From Streptomyces hyderabadensis (GTDB taxonomy: Bacteria; Actinomycetota; Actinomycetes; Streptomycetales; Streptomycetaceae), in the NCBI RefSeq assembly GCF_020404845.1, contig NZ_JAIOJZ010000001.1, positions 248,001 through 312,000 on the forward strand: DNA of 64,000 bases, given 5' to 3'. The notes under the pieces are model-generated. The model had not been told where the DNA came from. It searched no databases and saw only the letters and a list, made by a program, of their open reading frames with translations. The position numbers were made by a program, and so were the translations under genes. This document shows positions 16,234-25,314 of the stretch, in pieces; positions within the stretch are counted from its first letter, which is position 1; every line of letters begins with the position of its first letter.

Positions 16234-16974
16234 TCACCGCGGATCCGGACGCCCCCCGATCCAGTCCTGGACGACCCGGCGCGGCCCGGACCAGCGGCGG
16301 TCGTGGCGGCGGGCGCGCAGCCGGGCCCTGGCACGGGCCCGCGGCCGTCGGGCGTAGAAGCGGCGGTCCCACGGCGACCCGGGACGGGCCAGCCGCACCG
16401 CCCCCACGAGGGCCACGACGGGCACGATGACCCCGAAGATCGCCAGCCGCGCCTTGCCCTTGGCCAGGGCGAGCAGGGAGAAGAAGAAGTTGCCCGCGAC
16501 CGTCGCGATGACGTTCGCGCGGTCCTGCAACTCGTCCTGGGACATCCCGTCGACACCGAACGGCGTGAACCCCGCGAGCACCAGCCCCACCAGCGCCGCG
16601 GTGAGCACCACGACCTCCACGCTCTTGCGCCCCGCCTCGGTCCAGTACACGTCGTCGAGGTGCAGGATCAGCGCGAACTCGTCAAGCACGAGCCCGGCCC
16701 CCATCCCGAAGACCACCGCCGCGAGCGCCGACCCGAACCCGTGCCGGCCCCCCGCGACCGCGCCGAAGCCGCCGACGACGGTGAGCACGACCCCCGGAAC
16801 CACGTGGTGGATGTGCACCCCGCCCGCCTTGACGTTCCCGAAGGGCCCCTTGCCCGCCCGGATCAGCCGGGTGATGACCCGGGTGACCACGAACGTCAGC
16901 ACGAACGCCGTCAGCGCGAGGAGCAGCGGCAGCTTGCCCGGTTCCAGGATGTTGCGCTGCCACCAATCTCCCAT
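16234..16974 (-). CDS. Conserved polytopic membrane protein
   Basis: A 246-residue integral membrane protein with about six hydrophobic helices (residues ~18-35, 60-78, 82-105, 125-143, 160-175, 180-198). A very basic Arg-rich C-terminal tail of ~45 residues is probably cytoplasmic. Recognisable segments are GGVHIHHVVPGVVLTVVGG, with a His cluster at a membrane interface, and LDEFALILHLDDVYW. The His and Asp residues could bind metal or protons, but no named family is recalled with certainty. It is divergent from cobS, with about 60 bp between the starts. Confidence 0.75.
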   Translation of the reverse strand: MGDWWQRNILEPGKLPLLLALTAFVLTFVVTRVITRLIRAGKGPFGNVKAGGVHIHHVVPGVVLTVVGGFGAVAGGRHGFGSALAAVVFGMGAGLVLDEFALILHLDDVYWTEAGRKSVEVVVLTAALVGLVLAGFTPFGVDGMSQDELQDRANVIATVAGNFFFSLLALAKGKARLAIFGVIVPVVALVGAVRLARPGSPWDRRFYARRPRARARARLRARRHDRRWSGPRRVVQDWIGGRPDPR

Positions 16975-17034
16975 ATGCGCACTTTATCCCCGAGACCCGT
17001 CAACGCCCCTCCGACCGCCGGGTAGTCTGCGCCG

Positions 17035-17820
17035 GTGCTCAGGACCCCCTCCCCCGACGGCCTCCGTTTCGCCTTCGGCACCCTCACCGTGCTCCCGGTC
17101 GAAGTCACCCGCTGGGACAGGACCGCCGCGCGCGGCGGCATGCTGTGGGCCCCGCTGGCCGGCCTGACCGTGGGCGTCCTCGCCGCGGGCGTCGGGCTCC
17201 TCCTGCTCGCCCTGGGCGCCGGAAGCCTGCTCGCCGCGGTCGCCACCGCCGCCGTCCCCGCCGTACTCACCCGCGGACTGCATCTGGACGGACTGGCCGA
17301 CACCGCCGACGGACTGGGCAGCGGCAAGCCCGCCGAGGACGCCCTGCGGATCATGAAGCAGTCGGACATCGGACCGTTCGGCGTGCTCACCCTGCTGTTC
17401 ACGCTGCTCGCCCAGGTGGCCGCCCTCGCCCAGGCCTACGACGGCTCGTGGGCCCGGGGAGCGCTCGCCGCCGCGGTGTCGGCGACGGCCGCCCGGCTGG
17501 CGCTCACGACGGCGGCCCGGGCCGGGGTGCCCGCCGCCCGTCCGGAGGGCCTGGGCGCGGCGGTCGCCGGAGTGGTCCCGGCCGGCGCGGCACTGGCAGC
17601 GGTGGCGACGGTCGTCGTACTGGCCGCCGCGACGGCGGGCGCGTACCTCGGCCCGTACGACGCACTGCGCACGGCGCTGGCCGTCGGGTGCGCGGTCGCC
17701 GTCGCCGAACTCCTGCTGCGGCACTGCGTCCGCCGCTTCGGCGGCGTCACGGGCGACGTCTTCGGCGGGGTGGCCGAGACGGCGGCCACGACCGCGCTGG
17801 TGGTCCTGGCCCTGGGCTGA
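17035..17820 (+). CDS. cobS: Adenosylcobinamide-GDP ribazoletransferase CobS
   Basis: The membrane enzyme that joins adenosylcobinamide-GDP to alpha-ribazole (phosphate), completing cobalamin. A 261-residue polytopic protein. The family motifs are LHLDGLADTADGLGSGKPAEDALRIMKQSDIGPFGV in the first half (residues ~83-120) and RRFGGVTGDVFGGVAE near the end. The GTG start lacks a ribosome site, but TAGTCT ends 6 bases before it, suggesting a leaderless transcript. CobU and CobT are encoded upstream on the same strand but not in one operon. Confidence 0.95.
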   Translation: MLRTPSPDGLRFAFGTLTVLPVEVTRWDRTAARGGMLWAPLAGLTVGVLAAGVGLLLLALGAGSLLAAVATAAVPAVLTRGLHLDGLADTADGLGSGKPAEDALRIMKQSDIGPFGVLTLLFTLLAQVAALAQAYDGSWARGALAAAVSATAARLALTTAARAGVPAARPEGLGAAVAGVVPAGAALAAVATVVVLAAATAGAYLGPYDALRTALAVGCAVAVAELLLRHCVRRFGGVTGDVFGGVAETAATTALVVLALG

Positions 17821-17890
17821 GGACGACGCAGGAGCCAGGGCCCCAGCCAGGGCCCGGGCCAGGACCGGAGCCAGGACCGGAGCCAGGGAC
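17821..17890. repeat. Short degenerate direct repeats between cobS and the GH114 gene
   Basis: Five to six degenerate copies of a CCAGG-centred unit, including an exact tandem of CCAGGACCGGAG. The span is only 70 bp, between convergent genes. Confidence 0.5.
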
Positions 17891-18679
17891 TCAGCAGGCC
17901 TCCCGCCACGCGTCCAGTTCGTACTTCTTCAGCATCGAACTGAGCCGCAGCTCACGGGAGTCGGCGCAGAACCGTTCCGTCGGCAGCTCGTACTCGACGT
18001 GGAAGACCGCCTTGCCCGCGTCGGTGAACGGCTGGTTGTCGGCGCACTCGCCGTACTGGGCGCACTGTTCGTTGACGGCGAAGTCGAAGTCGTCCACCAG
18101 GTCCGGGATCTGGTCCAGGTCGTTCTTCAGGCCGACGGCCATCCCGCGGTCGTGGGCGAGGTCGGCGATCAGCCGGTTGTAGCGGAGCTGGTCGTCGCCG
18201 GTGAGCGGGAAGCCGGTGTCGTTCTTGTAGCCGTCCATGTTGTCCGGCTCGACCGCGTCGAAGCCCTTGTCCCGGCACATGTCGAGGCGTTCGGCCATCA
18301 GCGGCTCCAGGACGTCCGTCGCCCGGATGTCCAGCCACCGCTCGCCCTCCCAGCCGTTGCCCTTGCCCAGCACCTCCTCGGGGAACTCGTCGGCGTCGGG
18401 CCGGAAGTCCTCCCAGGCGCCGGTGGAGACGTAGCAGATGACCTTGCGTCCGTCGTCGTGCAGACCCGCGACCGCGGCCTTGTCGTGGTCGAAGCCGTCG
18501 ATGTCGTAGACGGGTACGTCGACGGAGGTGTCGAGCTTGCCGCTGAGCTGCCACTGCCAGGCGGTACCGGGGGTCGGCCGCCAGTGGTCGGCGGCGCCCC
18601 CGCCGTCGTCACCGGGGGCCGCCGTGCAGCCCGCGAGCAGCAGCGGGAGGAGGGCTGTCGACAGGACCGGGCGTCTCAC
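17891..18679 (-). CDS. Secreted lipoprotein of the GH114 (endo-alpha-1,4-polygalactosaminidase) family
   Basis: A 262-residue lipoprotein. The signal peptide ends in LLLAGC near residue 18. The mature part is a TIM-barrel of the GH114/DUF297 type with WQWQLSGKLDTSVDVPVYDIDGFD, VICYVSTGAWEDFRPDADEFP, RWLDIRA, GFDAVEPDNMDGY (catalytic acid region) and LKNDLDQIPDLVDDFDFAVNEQC. It is predicted to cleave galactosaminogalactan-like polymers at the cell surface. The GTG at 18679 gives a clean lipoprotein signal and has TGGAG upstream; longer in-frame extensions would bury the signal peptide. It is divergent from pepA. Confidence 0.88.
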   Translation of the reverse strand: MRRPVLSTALLPLLLAGCTAAPGDDGGGAADHWRPTPGTAWQWQLSGKLDTSVDVPVYDIDGFDHDKAAVAGLHDDGRKVICYVSTGAWEDFRPDADEFPEEVLGKGNGWEGERWLDIRATDVLEPLMAERLDMCRDKGFDAVEPDNMDGYKNDTGFPLTGDDQLRYNRLIADLAHDRGMAVGLKNDLDQIPDLVDDFDFAVNEQCAQYGECADNQPFTDAGKAVFHVEYELPTERFCADSRELRLSSMLKKYELDAWREAC

Positions 18680-18930
18680 GGGAAGTGCTCCAGAGTGCGT
18701 CAGGGGTGGACGGCGTACCTCCGGAATGATCTCCCATCCGCACGACCGGGCGGAAACCGCGGCCCCGCGGGAGGGAGCGCGGCCGGGCGCGAGCGTAGGC
18801 TCGTGGCGAGTGTTCGCCTGCCCAGGCGAGGACCGCATCGCAGGAGGGATCTAGGGTCGGATGTCGGGCCCGGTCGACCCACCCGCATTCGGCCACACCA
18901 GACTTCATACGGAAGCGAGATTTCACCACC

Positions 18931-20469
18931 GTGACTGCTCTCACTCTCTCCACCGCCGCGGCGCCCGGCCTCCGGGCCGACGCGATCGTGATCGGTGTCG
19001 CCAAGGGCGCAGGCGGCCCGTCCGTCGCCCCGGGCGCCGAGGCCGTGGACAAGGCGTACGACGGCCGGCTCGCCGGCGTCCTGGAGACCCTCGGTGCCTC
19101 GGGCGCCGAGGGCGAGGTGACGAAGCTGCCCGCTCCGGCCGGTTTCAAGGCGCCCGTCGTGGTGGCGGTGGGCCTCGGTGCCGAGCCCGAGAAGGACGCC
19201 GGTTTCGACGCCGAGGCGCTGCGCCGGGCCGCCGGTGCGGCCGCCCGTGCCCTGGCCGGGGCCAAGAAGGCCGCCTTCGCCCTGCCGCTCACCGAGGCCG
19301 CCGACGCCGGTGTCGTCGCCGAGGGCGTGCTGCTCGGCGCGTACTCCTTCGACGCGTACAAGGAGTCCGCGAAGGACGCCAAGGGCGCCAAGGGGAAGGG
19401 CAACGGCAAGGCCCCGCTGGCGGAGGCCGCGCTGCTCGGCGGCAAGCCCCGCGACAAGGCGTACAAGGCGGCGGTCGAGCGTGCCGCGGCGGTCGCCGAG
19501 GAGCTGAACCGGGCCCGCGACCTGGTGAACACCCCGCCGAACGACCTCAATCCGGAGGCGTTCGCGGCGGTGGCGCAGGCGGCCGCCAAGGAGCACGGCA
19601 TCAAGGTGCAGGTGCTCGACGAGAAGGCGCTCGTCAAGGGCGGCTACGGCGGCATCCTGGGCGTCGGCGCCGGTTCGGCGTCGGGTCCGCGGCTGGTGAA
19701 GCTGTCGTACACCTCGCCCAAGGCGAAGAAGTCCCTCGCCTTCGTCGGCAAGGGCATCACCTACGACTCGGGCGGCATCTCGCTGAAGCCGGCCGGGCAC
19801 AACGAGACGATGAAGTGCGACATGGCCGGTGCCGCCGCCGTGTTCGCCGCGGTGGTCGCCGCCGCGCGGCTCGGCCTGGAGGTCAACGTGACCGGCTGGC
19901 TGGCGCTGGCCGAGAACATGCCGTCGGGCTCCGCGACGCGCCCGGGTGACGTGCTGCGCATGTACAGCGGCAAGACGGTGGAGGTGCTCAACACCGACGC
20001 GGAGGGCCGGCTCGTGCTCGCCGACGCGCTGTGGGCGGCCTCGCAGGAGAAGCCGGACGCGATCATCGACGTGGCGACCCTGACCGGCGCGATGATGCTG
20101 GCGCTGGGCAGCCGGACGTACGGGATCATGGCGAACGACGACGCGTTCCGCTCCGCGGTGCACGAGGCGGCGGAGGAGTCCGGCGAGCCGGCCTGGCCGA
20201 TGCCGCTGCCGGAGCACCTGCGCAAGGGCATGGACTCGCCGACCGCGGACATCGCGAACATGGGTGAGCGGATGGGCGGCGGTCTGGTGGCCGGTCTGTT
20301 CCTGCGGGAGTTCGTCGGCGAGGGCATCACCTGGGCGCACCTGGACATCGCGGGTCCGGCCTTCAACGAGGGCGGGCCGTTCGGGTACACGCCGAAGGGC
20401 GGCACGGGGACGGCGGTGCGGACGCTGGTGCGGGTCGCCGAGCGGGTTGCCCTCGGCGATCTCGGGTGA
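18931..20469 (+). CDS. pepA: Leucyl aminopeptidase PepA (M17)
   Basis: A 512-residue cytosolic di-zinc aminopeptidase that releases N-terminal residues from peptides. The N-terminal alpha/beta domain (1-180) includes an insertion rich in Lys/Gly (KDAKGAKGKGNGK). The C-terminal catalytic domain shows VGKGITYDSGGISLKP, MKCDMAGAAAV, the signature NTDAEGRLVLADAL and AHLDIAGPA. Metal ligands of the family (Lys, Asp, Asp, Asp, Glu) are all present in these motifs. GTG 18931 follows GGAAGCGAG. It is monocistronic; a repeat copy lies downstream. Confidence 0.95.
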   Translation: MTALTLSTAAAPGLRADAIVIGVAKGAGGPSVAPGAEAVDKAYDGRLAGVLETLGASGAEGEVTKLPAPAGFKAPVVVAVGLGAEPEKDAGFDAEALRRAAGAAARALAGAKKAAFALPLTEAADAGVVAEGVLLGAYSFDAYKESAKDAKGAKGKGNGKAPLAEAALLGGKPRDKAYKAAVERAAAVAEELNRARDLVNTPPNDLNPEAFAAVAQAAAKEHGIKVQVLDEKALVKGGYGGILGVGAGSASGPRLVKLSYTSPKAKKSLAFVGKGITYDSGGISLKPAGHNETMKCDMAGAAAVFAAVVAAARLGLEVNVTGWLALAENMPSGSATRPGDVLRMYSGKTVEVLNTDAEGRLVLADALWAASQEKPDAIIDVATLTGAMMLALGSRTYGIMANDDAFRSAVHEAAEESGEPAWPMPLPEHLRKGMDSPTADIANMGERMGGGLVAGLFLREFVGEGITWAHLDIAGPAFNEGGPFGYTPKGGTGTAVRTLVRVAERVALGDLG

Positions 20470-20805
20470 CGTACGCCTGAACTCGGGGGGTGCGGGTGGT
20501 ACTGCGGCTGCGGGTCCGTCGTGGCTCGTCGCGCAGTTCCCCGCGCCCCTCGGGTCGGCTGCCCCCGGGGCGGCCGTCCCGGTGTCGGCCGAGAAGGACC
20601 GTCGGTCCCGCGGAGGAGAGACCCGCTCACCTGAACGTGGGGTGTCTCACACCCCGGCCCCACGTCTCGTTCGCCTCTCACAAGTGCGAAGATGGAGCCC
20701 GGCAGGACAGGGCCCACCCAAGGGCCGAGAACAAAGAGCGGCCGGACACCAGCCGCCGACCGGTCACTGGAGACCGGCGTGGCGCACATGCATGGAGGAC
20801 GTGAC
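20470..20805. repeat. pepA-lpd spacer containing a dispersed 43-bp repeat
   Basis: There is no gene in the 336-bp gap. Positions 20508-20550 match 25001-25043 in inverted orientation at 38 of 43 bases, with the shared core GCGCAGTTCCCCGCGCCCCT. The right part is the lpd leader, ending in GGAGGAC at 20794-20800. Confidence 0.65.
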
Positions 20806-22194
20806 GTGGCGAACGACGCCAGCACCGTTTTCGACCTAGTGATCCTCGGCGGTGGCAGCGGTGGTTACGCCGCGGCCCTGCGCGGGGCGCAGCTGGGCCT
20901 GGACGTCGCCCTGATCGAGAAGAACAAGCTTGGCGGCACCTGCCTGCACAACGGCTGTATTCCCACCAAGGCCCTGCTCCACGCGGGCGAGGTCGCCGAC
21001 CAGTCCCGCGAGAGCGAGCAGTTCGGCGTCAAGACGTCCTTCGAGGGCGTCGACATGGCCGGCGTGCACAAGTACAAGGACGAGGTGATCGCCGGCCTGT
21101 ACAAGGGGCTGCAGGGTCTGGTCGCCTCCCGCAAGATCACCTACATCGAGGGTGAGGGCCGGCTCTCCTCCCCGACCTCCGTCGACGTGAACGGCCAGCG
21201 TGTCCAGGGCCGCCACATCCTGCTGGCGACCGGCTCCGTGCCGAAGACCCTGCCGGGCCTGGAGATCGACGGCAACCGGATCATCTCCTCGGACCACGCC
21301 CTCACCCTCGACCGCGTGCCGAAGTCCGCGATCGTGCTGGGCGGCGGCGTCATCGGCGTCGAGTTCGCCTCCGCGTGGAAGTCCTTCGGCTCCGAGGTCA
21401 CGGTCATCGAGGGCCTCAAGCACCTGGTCCCGGTCGAGGACGAGAACAGCTCCAAGCTCCTGGAGCGCGCCTTCCGCAAGCGGGGCATCAAGTTCAACCT
21501 GGGCACCTTCTTCCAGAAGGCCGAGTACACCCAGGACGGCGTCAAGGTCACCCTCGCCGACGGCAAGGAGTTCGAGGCCGAGATCCTGCTCGTCGCCATC
21601 GGCCGCGGCCCGGTCTCGCAGGGCCTGGGCTACGAGGAGAACGGCGTCGCGATGGACCGCGGCTTCGTCCTCGTCGACGAGTACATGCGGACCAACGTCC
21701 CGACCATCTCTGCCGTCGGTGACCTCGTTCCCACCCTCCAGCTCGCGCACGTCGGCTTCGCCGAGGGCATCCTGGTGGCGGAGCGGCTCGCCGGCCTGAA
21801 GACCGTGCCGGTCGACTACGACGGCGTGCCGCGGGTGACGTACTGCCACCCGGAGGTCGCCTCCGTCGGTCTCACCGAGGCCAAGGCCAAGGAGGTGTAC
21901 GGCGCGGACAAGGTCGTCTCGATCAAGTTCCCGCTGGGCGGCAACGGCAAGAGCCGCATCCTGAAGACCGCGGGCGAGATCAAGCTCGTCCAGGTCAAGG
22001 ACGGGGCCGTGGTCGGCGTCCACATGGTCGGCGACCGGATGGGCGAGCAGGTCGGCGAGGCGCAGCTGATCTACAACTGGGAGGCGCTGCCGGCCGAGGT
22101 GGCCCAGCTCATCCACGCCCACCCGACGCAGAACGAGGCGCTCGGCGAGGCCCACCTGGCGCTGGCCGGCAAGCCGCTCCACATGCACGACTGA
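20806..22194 (+). CDS. lpdA: Dihydrolipoyl dehydrogenase (E3)
   Basis: A 462-residue FAD flavoprotein that reoxidises dihydrolipoyl groups of 2-oxoacid dehydrogenase complexes with NAD. Features are FAD motif LVILGGGSGGYAAA (11-24), redox disulfide Cys46/Cys51 in GGTCLHNGCIPTK, NAD motif VLGGGVIGVEFAS, second FAD motif ISAVGDLVPTLQLAH, and the C-terminal His-Glu pair in IHAHPTQNEALGEA. The GTG at 20806 has GGAGGAC six bases upstream; an in-frame ATG at 20692 would add a non-conserved 38-residue extension. The E2 gene follows after 63 bp and is probably co-transcribed. Confidence 0.95.
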   Translation: MANDASTVFDLVILGGGSGGYAAALRGAQLGLDVALIEKNKLGGTCLHNGCIPTKALLHAGEVADQSRESEQFGVKTSFEGVDMAGVHKYKDEVIAGLYKGLQGLVASRKITYIEGEGRLSSPTSVDVNGQRVQGRHILLATGSVPKTLPGLEIDGNRIISSDHALTLDRVPKSAIVLGGGVIGVEFASAWKSFGSEVTVIEGLKHLVPVEDENSSKLLERAFRKRGIKFNLGTFFQKAEYTQDGVKVTLADGKEFEAEILLVAIGRGPVSQGLGYEENGVAMDRGFVLVDEYMRTNVPTISAVGDLVPTLQLAHVGFAEGILVAERLAGLKTVPVDYDGVPRVTYCHPEVASVGLTEAKAKEVYGADKVVSIKFPLGGNGKSRILKTAGEIKLVQVKDGAVVGVHMVGDRMGEQVGEAQLIYNWEALPAEVAQLIHAHPTQNEALGEAHLALAGKPLHMHD

Positions 22195-22257
22195 CCGCTT
22201 CGGTCTTCGGGCGCGACGACACAGACTTCCGCAATTTCGTAAGGAGCAACCGAAACC

Positions 22258-24036
22258 ATGGCGGTTTCCGTAACCCTTCCGGCGCTCGGCGAGAGCGTCA
22301 CCGAGGGCACCGTCACCCGTTGGCTGAAGGCCGAGGGTGAGCGCGTCGAGGCCGACGAGCCGTTGCTCGAGGTCTCGACCGACAAGGTCGACACCGAGAT
22401 CCCGGCCCCCGCCTCGGGCGTGCTGTCCTCCATCAAGGTCGCCGAGGACGAGACCGTCGAGGTCGGCGCCGAGCTGGCGCTGATCGACGACGGCTCCGGT
22501 GCCCCCGCCGCCGCTCCGGCCCCGCAGGCCGAGCCGGTCGCCGAGCCGGCCCCCGAGCCCGCCCCGGCCGCCCCCTCCACCGAGCAGGCCGCCCCGGCAC
22601 CCGCTCCCACGGCCGACGCCTCGGCCGGCGGCGGCTCCGCCGAGGGCACGGACGTGGTCCTGCCCGCGCTCGGCGAGTCCGTCACCGAGGGCACCGTCAC
22701 CCGCTGGCTGAAGTCGGTCGGTGACAGCGTCGAGGAGGACGAGCCGCTGCTGGAGGTCTCGACCGACAAGGTCGACACCGAGATCCCGGCCCCCGCCTCC
22801 GGCACCCTGCTGGAGATCGTGGTCGGCGAGGACGAGACCGCGGAGGTCGGCGCCAAGCTCGCCGTCATCGGTGCGGCGGGTGCCGCCCCGGCGGCTGCCC
22901 CTGCCGCCCCCGCCGCCCCGGCCCAGCCCGAGCCCACCCCGGCTCCGGCGGCCCCGGCTGCCCCGGCTCCCGCGCAGGCCGCTCCGGCTCCGGCCGCCCC
23001 GGCCCCGCAGGCGCCGCCGGCTCCGGCCCCGCAGCCCGCCGCCCCGGCGCCCGCGCCGGCCCCGGCCGCCGCTCCGGCCGCTCCGGCCGCCGCCCAGCCG
23101 GTGGACGACGGCGCCTACGTCACCCCGCTGGTGCGCAAGCTCGCCACCGAGAACGGCGTCGACCTGTCCACCGTCAAGGGCACCGGCGTCGGCGGCCGCA
23201 TCCGCAAGCAGGACGTCATCGCCGCCGCCGAGGCCGCGAAGGCCGCCCCGGCTCCGGCCGCTGCCGCGCCCGCCGCCCCCGCCGCGAAGAAGGCCCCCGT
23301 CCTGGAGGCCTCCCCGCTGCGTGGCCAGACCGTCAAGATGCCGCGCATCCGCAAGGTCATCGGCGACAACATGGTCAAGGCGCTGCACGAGCAGGCCCAG
23401 CTGTCGTCGGTCGTCGAGGTCGACGTCACCCGTCTGATGAAGCTGCGCGCCCGTGCCAAGGACGCGTTCGCGGCGCGCGAGGGCGTCAAGCTCTCGCCGA
23501 TGCCGTTCTTCGTCAAGGCCGCGGCCCAGGCGCTGAAGGCGCACGCGCCGATCAACGCCAAGATCAACGAGTCCGAGGGGACCATCACCTACTTCGACAC
23601 CGAGAACATCGGTATCGCGGTGGACTCCGAGAAGGGCCTGATGACCCCGGTCATCAAGAACGCCGGTGACCTCAACCTGGCCGGCATCGCCAAGGCGACC
23701 GCCGACCTGGCGGGCAAGGTCCGGGCCAGCAAGATCAGCCCGGACGAGCTGGCCGGCGCCACCTTCACCATCTCCAACACCGGTTCGCGCGGCGCGCTGT
23801 TCGACACGATCATCGTGCCGCCGGGCCAGGTCGCCATCCTCGGCATCGGTGCCACGGTCAAGCGTCCGGCCGTCATCGAGACGGAGGACGGCCCGGTCAT
23901 CGGCGTCCGCGACATGACGTACCTGACCCTGTCCTACGACCACCGTCTGGTGGACGGCGCCGACGCCGCCCGCTACCTGACCGCGGTCAAGGCGATCCTG
24001 GAGGCGGGCGAGTTCGAGGTCGAGCTCGGCCTGTAG
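22258..24036 (+). CDS. sucB: Dihydrolipoamide acyltransferase (E2) with two lipoyl domains
   Basis: A 592-residue E2 core of a 2-oxoacid dehydrogenase complex. Two lipoyl domains carry Lys43 and Lys171, each in [14 protein letters not shown]. Long Ala/Pro-rich hinges separate them (80-115, 205-285). A peripheral subunit-binding domain starts at ~287 ([20 protein letters not shown]). The acyltransferase domain ends with [16 protein letters not shown], catalytic His562. Such proteins are usually labelled SucB. In actinobacteria the same E2 often serves pyruvate dehydrogenase, and with lpd upstream and aceE downstream that role fits here; aceF would be an equally fair symbol. Confidence 0.93.
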   Translation: MAVSVTLPALGESVTEGTVTRWLKAEGERVEADEPLLEVSTDKVDTEIPAPASGVLSSIKVAEDETVEVGAELALIDDGSGAPAAAPAPQAEPVAEPAPEPAPAAPSTEQAAPAPAPTADASAGGGSAEGTDVVLPALGESVTEGTVTRWLKSVGDSVEEDEPLLEVSTDKVDTEIPAPASGTLLEIVVGEDETAEVGAKLAVIGAAGAAPAAAPAAPAAPAQPEPTPAPAAPAAPAPAQAAPAPAAPAPQAPPAPAPQPAAPAPAPAPAAAPAAPAAAQPVDDGAYVTPLVRKLATENGVDLSTVKGTGVGGRIRKQDVIAAAEAAKAAPAPAAAAPAAPAAKKAPVLEASPLRGQTVKMPRIRKVIGDNMVKALHEQAQLSSVVEVDVTRLMKLRARAKDAFAAREGVKLSPMPFFVKAAAQALKAHAPINAKINESEGTITYFDTENIGIAVDSEKGLMTPVIKNAGDLNLAGIAKATADLAGKVRASKISPDELAGATFTISNTGSRGALFDTIIVPPGQVAILGIGATVKRPAVIETEDGPVIGVRDMTYLTLSYDHRLVDGADAARYLTAVKAILEAGEFEVELGL

Positions 24037-24060
24037 TCCCCCTCGTCAGCGGGCCCCTGT

Positions 24061-24096
24061 GATGCCCCCGTCCGGAACCTTCCGGGCGGGGGCATC
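24061..24096 (+). terminator. Terminator after the E2 gene, followed by direct repeats
   Basis: Arms 24061-24076 and 24081-24096 pair over 16 bp with a single G-U. The right arm leads into two 23-bp direct repeats of the GGGGCATCACCGTGTTCCGG type (24089-24132). Confidence 0.75.
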
Positions 24097-24269
24097 ACCG
24101 TGTTCCGGCCTGGGGCATCACCGTGTTCCGGCGGGGGCACGCTGTGTAAGTCTCGTCTCACCTGCGTCCAAGCGCCCCCGTGCGCCCTTCCCGCCCACCG
24201 TGACGGCCGTATTGTTTCTCCACGTCAGTCGCCCCAGGGTCCGAAGGTGACCCTCCCGAAGGAGCTCTC

Positions 24270-24893
24270 ATGACCGCGCCCGTCGTCCACTCGCTGCGCG
24301 AACAGATCCGCGAGCACATCCTGGAAGGGATCATCAGCGGACGCTGGCAGCCGGGCGAGCGGATCGTGGAGCGGCGGATCGCGACCGAGCTGGAAGTCAG
24401 CCAGACGCCGGTGCGGGAGGCGCTGCGCGAACTGGAGTCGCTGCGGCTGATCGAGTCCGCGCCGAACAAGGGCGTGCGGGTGCGCAACCTGACCGCCGCC
24501 GACCTGGAGGAGAGCTACCCCGTCCGGGCCGGCCTGGAGGCGATCGCGGCGGAGCTGGCGGCGGAGCGGCTCGCCGAGGACTGCTCGGCCCTGGAGCCGC
24601 ACGTCGCCGCGCTGTACGAGGCCGACCGGGCGTCCGACGGGACGGGCCAGGTGCGGCACACGGTGGGATTCCACCGCGAGCTGGTGCGGGCGGCGGGCAA
24701 TTCGGTGCTGCTGCACACGTGGGAGGGGCTGGGGATCGAGGTGTTCACGGCGCTGTCGATACGGTGGCTGGGGACGGTGCAGCAGTCGTACGCGGAGGAG
24801 CACGAGGAGCTGGTCGCGGCCTTCCGCCGCCGCGATCCCCGCATCCCGGAGATCGTCAAGTCCCACGTCCTGGGCTGCGCGCCGCGCCCGTAG
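24270..24893 (+). CDS. GntR-family regulator with FCD ligand domain
   Basis: A 207-residue transcription factor. The N-terminal winged helix (8-72) contains LREQIREHILEGIISGRWQPGERIVERRIATELEVSQTPVREALRELE, and an all-helical FCD domain follows (80-200). Metal/ligand-type His and Asp residues are seen in HTVGFHRELVRAAGN. The FCD class includes PdhR and FadR, which sense carboxylates. The gene is directly upstream of aceE, as pdhR is in E. coli, and a perfect palindrome sits at the aceE promoter. GGAG precedes the ATG. Confidence 0.88.
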   Translation: MTAPVVHSLREQIREHILEGIISGRWQPGERIVERRIATELEVSQTPVREALRELESLRLIESAPNKGVRVRNLTAADLEESYPVRAGLEAIAAELAAERLAEDCSALEPHVAALYEADRASDGTGQVRHTVGFHRELVRAAGNSVLLHTWEGLGIEVFTALSIRWLGTVQQSYAEEHEELVAAFRRRDPRIPEIVKSHVLGCAPRP

Positions 24894-24930
24894 TTCTTCC
24901 TCGCCCCCGCCGCCCCTTCCCGTCCCGACC

Positions 24931-24960
24931 CTGGGGGCTCCGCCCCCAGACCCCTTTTTG
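24931..24960 (+). terminator. Intrinsic terminator with U tract after the GntR gene
   Basis: Perfect arms CTGGGGGC and GCCCCCAG (24931-24938 and 24942-24949), then ACCCCTTTTTG. It is one of the few terminators here with a real T run. Confidence 0.75.
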
Positions 24961-25043
24961 CGCAGTTCCCCGCGCCCCTGAAGAACGGCGCAGCCGTTCC
25001 AGGGGCGCGGGGAACTGCGCGATCAACCACGACACACCCGCAG
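24960..25043. repeat. Long hairpin repeat, GCGCAGTTCCCCGCGCCCCT family
   Basis: Arms 24960-24979 and 25001-25020 are a perfect 20-bp inverted repeat. A second hairpin nests inside it (24984-24989 with 24993-24998). The right arm plus flank (25001-25043) also occurs at 20508-20550. It could be an extra terminator or a transposed repeat. Confidence 0.75.
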
Positions 25044-25180
25044 GCGCCACACAGCGGAACCACCCGAGCCGCACCGCGCTCACCTGCACAAACCCCCAAC
25101 TTCAAGGTCACCCCGTGCCACCGCCGGAGGCACCCCGTGCCGACTTTCTCGTGATCAAGAGTTTTTGCCCCTCAACCCTT

Positions 25181-25197
25181 TGATCGATCATCGATCA
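25181..25197. promoter_or_regulatory. 17-bp perfect palindrome in the aceE promoter region
   Basis: TGATCGATCATCGATCA has 8-bp arms around a central C. A possible promoter, TTGATC (25180-25185) and TACAGT (25204-25209), has an 18-bp spacer and overlaps the palindrome, so a bound protein would repress. It lies 118 bp upstream of the aceE ATG and 290 bp from the end of the GntR gene, which is the first candidate regulator. Confidence 0.6.
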
Positions 25198-25314
25198 GGG
25201 AGTTACAGTCACGCTTGGACTCCCACCGGAGCCCAGCCCTGTCCTGCCAAAGACCTAGGGCACCCCGAACCCTTGCCGATGAGGGAACCCCCTTCGACTG
25301 AGGAAGGCGGCGAC

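Noticed and set aside
20836..23943. 1035-codon open frame on the minus strand across lpd and the E2 gene
   Set aside because: Repetitive Gly/Arg/Asp composition mirrors the Ala/Pro hinges of E2. The plus-strand genes carry intact catalytic motifs.
24719..25183. Open frame between the GntR gene and aceE
   Set aside because: It covers a terminator, a long hairpin repeat and the aceE promoter; there is no ribosome site and the composition follows the repeats.
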